Source: Phlyctochytrium arcticum (lineage: Eukaryota > Chytridiomycota > Chytridiomycetes > Chytridiales > Chytridiaceae). From it: a DNA stretch of 39,630 nt. The translations under genes and the position numbers were made by a program. Under the pieces are notes generated by a model. It searched no databases and was not told where the DNA came from. It was given only the letters and a program-made list of their open reading frames with translations. Shown here in pieces: positions 30,841-39,630 of this stretch; the first letter of the stretch is position 1; every line of letters begins with the position of its first letter. Location: positions 1-39,630 of the forward strand of contig JAHLKI010000069.1 of the NCBI GenBank assembly GCA_025602905.1. Direction: 5' to 3'.

Positions 30841-32804
30841 ATGAAGGTCACAACGGCTGTCGTAGCCTTGCTCGCCGGTGCGGGAGTAAGTGCCCGCTCC
30901 GGAGGCATGCCTCAAACTTCTCTTCTGGCGGACGAAATTCTCTCCAATAGAGACATGAACTTGTCGGAGGGGTGAATCAGGGCGTTTTTTACATATTACA
31001 GATATGCACCTTGATCCGTACGTCTGATGCATTTCTTATTCAATCCCGTCTGATACAAGCAGCTTACCGTTTCCCGTGTAGATTCTACGAAGAGGGCGCT
31101 CCTCTATCCTCTAGCTGCCATCGTACTTCTTCCGTTGCATATAACCCTCAACCCGTACATAAAACACCCTCGCCGCGATCCGTCCGGAAGTACTACCGCC
31201 GGGACACTATGGCTCTCCGGGTAGCGGTGTGCGACTCTCCGCTCATACTGGTTAACGAAACCATGAGGTTTGTGAGCGAGGTTCTAAATAGCGGGCTCAG
31301 GCAAACACGGCAAGAAAGGTTGGACTTTATTCTGTGGACCGGCGACTCCTGCTCGTCACGACAGTGATTCAAGAATCACACGGACGGAGGGGGAAATTCG
31401 AGGCTTGAATGCATTGGCCGTGAGTACTTTTACCGGTCCATTCCCGATTCGCACCGACGAATCCGCCAAAACATTTTCCCCGCCGATGGCCAATCGTCAT
31501 CGTCCGCACGATAATCCACGCACGTCCATCCCTGTTATTCCAACATCGGCAACAACGACATCCATCCTCACAATAACTTGCTATACACCCCTGATGCTCC
31601 TAACCCCACCTTGGACTACTATGCTTTGTTGTGGCAACATTTTATTCCCGCGGATCAGTCCAAGGCATTTTCGTACGACCGGAAATTTCTACGTGGATGT
31701 AAAGGAAGATTTACGCGTGGCGAGCCTGAACACCATGTACTTGAGTGATGGAAACAAGTGGGTAACAGACTGCAGGTCGACATCCATCCAAAAGAAGCGA
31801 CCTGGCAGACATGACGATGACGATCAGTCTACTCCGGCAGCTGGTGACTCGGCAATTGACTGGTTGATACATTCAGTGTTGATTCCGGCCCGGAAGGATT
31901 CCAAATCTGTTTATGTGATTGGGCACGTTCCACCTTCCCCCATTAATTATTTCCCTCGTTGCTACACGAGGTTTGCGGATGTCATGGTCGAATACGCTGA
32001 TGTTATCCGAGGACAGTTTTATGGTCATATGAATATAGGTAAGCTGCGAAACTCCAAACACACTTTGCGAGTCACTGAAAACAGATTCCCGCTCTTTTAT
32101 TCTTTAACAGATCATTTCTTTTCCCCACGCCGGAAGATGGGGTGGGTGAGGACCTTGTCGGTGTTTCCTCGCTGTCAACTTCCAAGCCGGACTTTTCAGC
32201 TAGCCCGGTCCCAGCCAATCTTCTTCCCCATGTCATATCGAGAGATCTTCACCGCGATTCGGACTCCCCTTTGACAACCATACCCGGCTGGCTCAACCTC
32301 TATACCCATTATCTCTTGCGCCACTACCATCTCCATGCTCATGACAACAACAACAACAAAACCAATCCCAAACCAGCCCACAATCTTACATCCCCCATCT
32401 TTGTTTCACCTTCCGTTGTCCCAAGTTTCAATCCTACCCTGCGGGTATTTGAATACACCCGTTCGAATGGAGCTGTTACGGACTGGGTGCAATATTTCGC
32501 GGACCTGGTCAAGTGGAATCGACGAGCGGCCAAAGGCCATGCACCTGCGTATTTCCTCGCCGGAGGTGGTGGGAAGAGTCACCGAGGGGAAATTCCAGGC
32601 TACCTGTACGAGCAGAGCTACCGGACCTCCAAACACTATGCCTTCAATAATACCTTGGTTTTTGCTCCTTCAGCCTGGGTTGATTTTGCCGCGCGGTTGT
32701 CGGGTGAGGCGGGCGATGAGAAGGGATCCACCAAAAAGTTGAGAAAAAGGTATTGGAAAGAAATGGTAGTGAGGGTGAAAGGCGTCGACGTTGGATCGAC
32801 TTAG
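30841..32804 (+). CDS. PPN1: Endopolyphosphatase (Ppn1-like metallophosphatase), frame broken
   Basis: ATG 30841 gives a signal anchor or signal peptide, MKVTTAVVALLAGAGVSA. The calcineurin-like metallophosphatase motifs follow in order: GRFLHITDMHLDPY (D-x-H, codons near 31001), LDFILWTGDS with RHDSDSR (GD/RHD, near 31341), IPVIP then IGNNDIHPHN (GNxD, near 31548), YVIGHVPPSP (GH, 31921) and FYGHMNIDHF (GHxN, split by an intron at 32039-32110). ASLNTMYLSDGNKWVTDC and the long C-terminus with GWLNLYTHY and WVQYFADL also fit fungal Ppn1. The vacuolar enzyme cuts inorganic polyphosphate chains. The frame changes at least four times (near 30975, 31020, 31355, 31543 and 31685), several at A or G runs, with the protein conserved on both sides. 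Consensus error is the simplest reading. The C-terminal exon 32111-32804 is intact. Confidence 0.82.
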
Positions 32805-33023
32805 AGTCGCCATGCAAAGAAACATGTTGTATTTTAGCTTTCTCATTATGTAAATTATCCTTATTTTGCTTCCTGCAACGGCTCCAATATCACCCGGGTG
32901 TATTCTGCACCTTGGGAACAAATTTGAAATTTCCCACACGCGCCGAGTCCGAACGCTCGAACAAGTTTGTGAGATTGTCAGAATCGCTCGAGAATATGAA
33001 ACTAGCGCTACTTTACAAACAAA

Positions 33024-33329
33024 ATGCAACCAACAATACGGCTCTTGAACTCTGCCATTCCCCGGAGCCAGCTCACTACCCTGACGCTTCTCACCCGCCA
33101 GTACTGTGGTCTTTGCGAAGAGGCCAAATCAGTACTCATTCGAGCCCAGCAAAAAACCCCATTCACGTTGAACGAGCAAGATATCGATGCACCTCAGAAT
33201 AAGTCTTGGTTGAAGCTGTATATGTTTGATGTACCAGTGGTTCTGAAAGGGACGGATGTGATGGGGATGCATCGGATACAAGAGGAAGAGGTCAGCAGCT
33301 GGGTCAATGAAAAGTCAGAGACCAAGTGA
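33024..33329 (+). CDS. Glutaredoxin-like protein (C5orf63/YDR286C type)
   Basis: A single exon of 101 codons. It has a thioredoxin fold with LTLLTRQYCGLCEEAKSVL, giving a C28-x-x-C31 redox pair, FTLNEQDIDAP, and a cis-proline loop LYMFDVPVVLKG. The N-terminus (LLNSAIPRSQLTTL) may be a short mitochondrial targeting sequence. Length and CGLC active site fit the small glutaredoxin-like family represented by human C5orf63 and yeast YDR286C, whose substrates are unknown. It is on the same strand as the endopolyphosphatase, 219 bp downstream, and tail to tail with ARL2BP, 67 bp apart. Confidence 0.85.
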   Translation: MQPTIRLLNSAIPRSQLTTLTLLTRQYCGLCEEAKSVLIRAQQKTPFTLNEQDIDAPQNKSWLKLYMFDVPVVLKGTDVMGMHRIQEEEVSSWVNEKSETK

Positions 33330-33396
33330 ATGGAACATCTTTCTTTTTCTGGAAATTTCAAGTAAAACAAATCCGTTATATTCATAAATATCAAGG

Positions 33397-34290
33397 TTAT
33401 TTCGCCCGACAGTCTGCCTCGGCAGCCTGAGCCATTACGCCTGTCACGCCTGTGCCAACGCCTAAGACTGGTCCTCCCACATTGGAAGAAGTGGAGCCTA
33501 CTGTGTTTCCGAGAAAAAGCTTTGTGGAAGTGGAGCTGGAAGAGGACGCCGGTGGGATTCTGGAGGATGCGCTTTGTACTGAGAGAAGGCCGGAAAAATC
33601 AAAGCCTGTGCCCGTTTGTTCCTGCAAGGAGAATTCTGTTAGAGCCATAACAGAGGTACACGACCGTCAAAGTTTCAAAGGAGTGCGATGGAAACGGCGG
33701 ACGCCAATTGCCTACTCACCCTCTTGAACGCCTCCATCACTTCCTTGAATACCTCAAATTCACCCATACTGGCTAACACCTCAAACACTTCACCATCAAG
33801 CCCTTCCTTCCCACTCTTTCGGCGCTTCACCAATCCCTCCATCAACTCGGTCATTGTAAACCAGCTGAAGCGGTTCTTTAGGCGTTGATCGATGTAGGCC
33901 TCCATAGTCGATGTGTACAGTTGGAAAATGTCGGTGTAAATCAGTTTGTTCTCGGTTGTTGATAAATCAAAGCTTGGGCTGTGTGTAGAAAGAAAGTCGT
34001 GTTGAAGTTGGAGAAAGTACGGATCTGAGATATCGAATTGTCTTTGTTTAATCGAATGGCAGCACTGGTTATTTGCAAATACAGTCTGTCGACTTACCTA
34101 CTAGCATGTCCTCCAGCTCGCCAACGACCAAGTCAAAGCGGTCGTCAGACTTGGAGGGTGCCTTGTCCTTGTAAAGTTGTGGCCCGAGAGCGGAAGACGG
34201 AGAAGGTGACATGGAGGGGGAGGCGCTGGAAGAAGAAGAACATGATGAAGAATCAGTAGGCATTTCGAGCGGTGTAATTGTTGCTGCCAT
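33397..34290 (-). CDS. ARL2BP: ARL2BP (BART) family protein
   Basis: Three exons (34290-34098, 34024-33720, 33621-33397) join in phase to 240 residues. A Ser-rich disordered N-terminus precedes the BART domain: FDLVVGELEDMLVG joined to DPYFLQLQHDFLSTHS, FDLSTTENKLIYTDIFQLYT, STMEAYIDQRLKNRFSWFTM, VFEVLASMGEFEVFKEVMEA and GTGFDFSGLLSV. ARL2BP binds GTP-loaded Arl2 or Arl3 and in animals acts at mitochondria and the base of cilia, where its loss affects cilium structure. The tail after residue 190 is Ser/Gly-rich. The gene is divergent from ARP10, with about 250 bp between the start codons. Confidence 0.88.
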
Positions 34291-34539
34291 TATTTTGTTT
34301 TGTTTTGTGTGAGAAGCATATACAAGTTTTTTTGGTTTGTCGCGAGACGCGTGAGGTCTTCGATTTCGCGTAAACATGTCATGTGATGTCTGGATTTGAG
34401 GGAAACTTGGAAAAGCCTTTCCGGAGTTCTGCGATCTTCCCAGACTCAAAACCGAATGTCACGGCACGGATCAAACGGTAGTTCACTGATGAGAAGACAG
34501 ACGCGCAAGATTGAAACATAGCGACTACCAAACGACTCA

Positions 34540-36036
34540 ATGTCCACAAGTTTTCTTCGCCAACGAAGTTTTTATGCCGCCGCCGACCGAATCATTTTTG
34601 ATATTGGGTCACTATACATCAAATGCGGATTTTCCAACGAGCCCTCCCCCAGATTTGTCATTCCAAATGCAATTCCAATTCCGTATACTGATTCTCGGGA
34701 AGGTTGTTCCATGGGAAGAAAGGTACGGTCATGAACAAGCTAGTTCATCTGTCCATTTGTTCATCAATGGTGATAGGTGGTGCCGCTGTGGGATGTCTCC
34801 GTCACTGAATCTGATCTTGTTCGGCTGAGAAAGCTTTTGCCAACTATCTTGCGACACATATATCATCAGTAAGATTCAGCAGAAACCTTATCAATTGAAT
34901 GCGGGGATCACAGATGTGAACTAAAATGTAGATGTCTTTTAGTGGATTCGAAACAGCGCAAAGTGGTTTTGTGTGAGGATCCCTTACTTCCACCCCGCGT
35001 GAAGACCATTATTGCCGATGTTTTTTTTACCGTATTCAAGGTTCGACACATATGACTATGCAAAGGGAACGTACGCTAAGATCTTGGCGTGATAGGTTCC
35101 GCACCTCACATTCATTTCAGCGCCGCTGGCGTCGCTCGCGGTTTTGGGGAAAACCTCGGGACTGGTGGTAAACTGTGGGTTCTTGGAAACAACTGTTTTA
35201 CCCGTAAGATTGACCGGGCATTGTCTCATTCATGCAAAAACAATGAAACTCAAAGACAAAATTAGGTTTATGATGGTAGGCCACTGACGTCCAATGTTAC
35301 AATAATACGCGTCGCCGGGCAGGCCATAAATCACCGCCTTCAGGAACTAGTAGGCCGATATGGGAGCTACCAGTCCCTCGACCAGGCGAATCCCGTCTGT
35401 CCCGTTCCTCATCATATCATTTCAACGCTCGATTTGGGCGCGTGGGAACAGATGAAAACACAGCTACTTTTCATTGGAAACAGGCCAACTACCACAGAAC
35501 ATATCGGACCTGCAGCAGCCAGTTCCGAGCAATTACCCTCCACTTCTTACGAGACGCGGTACGAAAGTAATGCCGCATCCCTATCATTTCCATTGCCAAA
35601 TCACCAAGGGTCGATCATTCTTCCGGGATGGATTCGTGAGCGCGCTGCAGAAGTGTTGTATGAGGGAGATGAGGATGATAGGTCTATTGCAAGCATAGCA
35701 GCTGAGGCTGTTGCGCAATGTCCTACTGACGTTCGCGCGGACATCATGCAAAATATCCTCATCTGTGGAGGCACAGGAATGATGCCCGGTTTCTTGGTAC
35801 GCTATCAGGATGAACTCATGCATGCCATCGAAGAACGGCCGCGATATCAGAAACTGAAGCGCTTGGCCGCCAAAGTGAAGCTGGCACATCCTGTATTTGC
35901 TTCTAGTTGCATGGCCTGGATTGGAGCATCACTTCTGATACCGCTCAGCGTTCACAGTTACGAGATTACAAAGGAGGAATTTCAATCTGGGAAACCACTT
36001 TCAGATTGGACAAGGATCACGACATCTTGTGCTTAA
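34540..36036 (+). CDS. ACTR10: Actin-related protein 10 (Arp10/Arp11), dynactin pointed-end subunit
   Basis: Five exons (34540-34722, 34777-34868, 34932-35040, 35096-35203, 35266-36036) join in phase to 420 residues, the expected length. The actin-like N-terminal loop is DRIIFDIGSLYIKCGFSNEP. Next come LLVDSKQRKVVLCEDPLLPP, VPHLTFISAPLASLAVLG, LVVNCGFLETTVLPV, and the C-terminal nucleotide-site block ILICGGTGMMPGF with SSCMAWIGASLL. Sequence is closest to animal ACTR10 rather than conventional actin, and the phosphate loops are degenerate as usual for this member. It caps the pointed end of the Arp1 filament in dynactin, the dynein cofactor. The gene is convergent with DBP2, 166 bp apart. Confidence 0.88.
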
Positions 36037-36202
36037 AAATATTTTGATAATATTGTGTGCTACAACCCGTCAAACATACGCCGTCTGAATACGGCGGTTC
36101 ATCCGCGTCCTCCTAGAGTACACAAATGGCTTTTATGACATGGAAGAATAAACAAAAACCCAACACTAAAAAGCCGTGGGCAACAGCAAGACAGGGTCCA
36201 TC

Positions 36203-38828
<2,626 letters not shown>

Positions 38829-39160
38829 CTTTAATGGGCTGTATTCGACTGTTGTGATAGTTAGAATCTCGTTTCTTGGTTTCGTTGCCCCTTTTCCGCA
38901 GCAAGGAGGCAAGTTCTCAGAAAAAGTCATAAAAGGTGTGTCAGTCACCTGACTATTTTGCGCAGTCACACTTTGCATGGACTTTGCACACACATCTGTT
39001 GAATTTTTGAACTTGAAGTTTTGAACGAAGATCTACCATCAAGTCTCCTCATCACCACAGCCGAACTTTCTGAAATACCACAGTTGCCTATCCTCAAGCC
39101 CCAGGACCTGGGTGCACACTAACACCCGGTATCGGTGGAGAGAGCCTTGCGTCTTTGCCA
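38829..39160. other. upstream region of DBP2
   Basis: About 330 bp that should contain the DBP2 promoter and leader. It is pyrimidine/purine mixed with no clear TATA box near the start. No gene is seen. Confidence 0.45.
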
Positions 39161-39630
39161 TCAATTGGAAAAGTACAGTACAGACAGTAGTTTGCCGTAT
39201 ACATTCGGGACAACATCTGGCACTGCCTTGCTTGAGCCGTTGAGCATTTTGACTTTAATAGCTCTGACTGTGATTAGTTTTGATGGATCTTTTTGGTCGT
39301 AACAAGTTTGCTTGGGAAAAGTGCTATAGAGTGCCACATGCATCCGAACATGAGCTTTTCCCAGCAATGGTAAACACATAGTCAAGCCGTACAATACTCT
39401 TCCTGATGAAACCCCAATCTGCCATGTTGTATACTCGAGTATGAGCCAGGTCAAGTTGTGTTCCGCGCAAATCCATTCGAGATCTAGCTAGCGAGAATAC
39501 GAGCGGTTCAGCGGCGGAAATCTGAACAAATTTTTCCATCCACACCGTCCAGCCGTCCGCAGGACACAAATGATATAACGCTTTTGCACGTCCGTAAACG
39601 TGAAGCAGGTGCTTTTTGAATGCATATTGC
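39161..39630 (-). CDS. Unidentified open frame running off the window edge (partial)
   Basis: On the minus strand one frame is open from the window edge at 39630 to 39324 without a required Met, reading LLHVYGRAKALYHLCPADGW, EPLVFSLARSRMDLRGTQLD and SIVRLDYVFTIAGK. A second frame overlaps and continues from about 39370 to 39161 (VRMHVALYSTFPKQ, AIKVKMLNGSSKAVPDVV). The two could be exons of one gene, or one gene with a base error near 39360; no clean GT-AG intron joins them. I recognise no family. Sequence beyond the window is needed for the start. Confidence 0.3.

Overview
The window looks like nuclear DNA of a zoosporic (flagellated) fungus, most likely a chytrid or close relative. Genes carry many short introns, usually about 50-70 nt with GTAAGT-like donors and CAG/TAG acceptors. 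Several genes are of fungal type (Mgm101-like mtDNA maintenance protein, Ppn1-like endopolyphosphatase, Dbp2 helicase, fungal-style PME-1). Two to four genes belong to cilium or flagellum families (LRRC23, CFAP300, ARL2BP/BART and possibly an IQCE-like coiled-coil protein), which non-flagellated fungi lack. No operons, CRISPR arrays, viral genes or intact transposons were seen.

Layout. 0-5 kb is compact: LRRC23 (+) and CFAP300 (-) face each other, then FRA10AC1 (-) and histone H2A (-). 5-11 kb is poorer: a phase-consistent but unidentified spliced gene (-), a duplicated 78-bp repeat, a SEC61 alpha gene broken by about twenty small indels, and an uninterrupted 719-base run of G. 11-17.7 kb holds an OS-9/Yos9-type ER lectin, a DUF1279 protein, a tentative small gene, a frame-broken MGM101 and a secreted proline-rich protein. 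17.7-20.3 kb is almost empty apart from a regular triplet of ACGCGT boxes. 20.3-39.6 kb is again dense: reticulon, SDHAF2, an IQ-motif coiled-coil protein, an SCOC-domain protein, PME-1, a frame-broken endopolyphosphatase, a glutaredoxin-like protein, ARL2BP, the dynactin subunit Arp10/Arp11, a Dbp2/DDX5 helicase with an unusually long intron, and an edge-truncated open frame.

How the genes relate. They do not form one pathway. Themes are flagellum structure and assembly (LRRC23, CFAP300, ARL2BP), ER translocation, quality control and shape (SEC61, OS-9, reticulon), mitochondria (MGM101, SDHAF2, DUF1279) and housekeeping (H2A, Dbp2, PME-1, Ppn1, Arp10).

Sequence quality is a major caution. 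SEC61, MGM101, PPN1 and one PME-1 exon show conserved protein that hops between frames at small, often homopolymer-linked, indels, while long intact genes sit between them. Together with the poly-G run this points to consensus errors in parts of the window rather than true pseudogenes. I found no convincing undescribed biological system. The best biological leads are the long Dbp2 intron at helicase motif V, the palindrome-rich insert in the reticulon intron, and an SCOC domain joined to a disordered region with NPW/DPW motifs.
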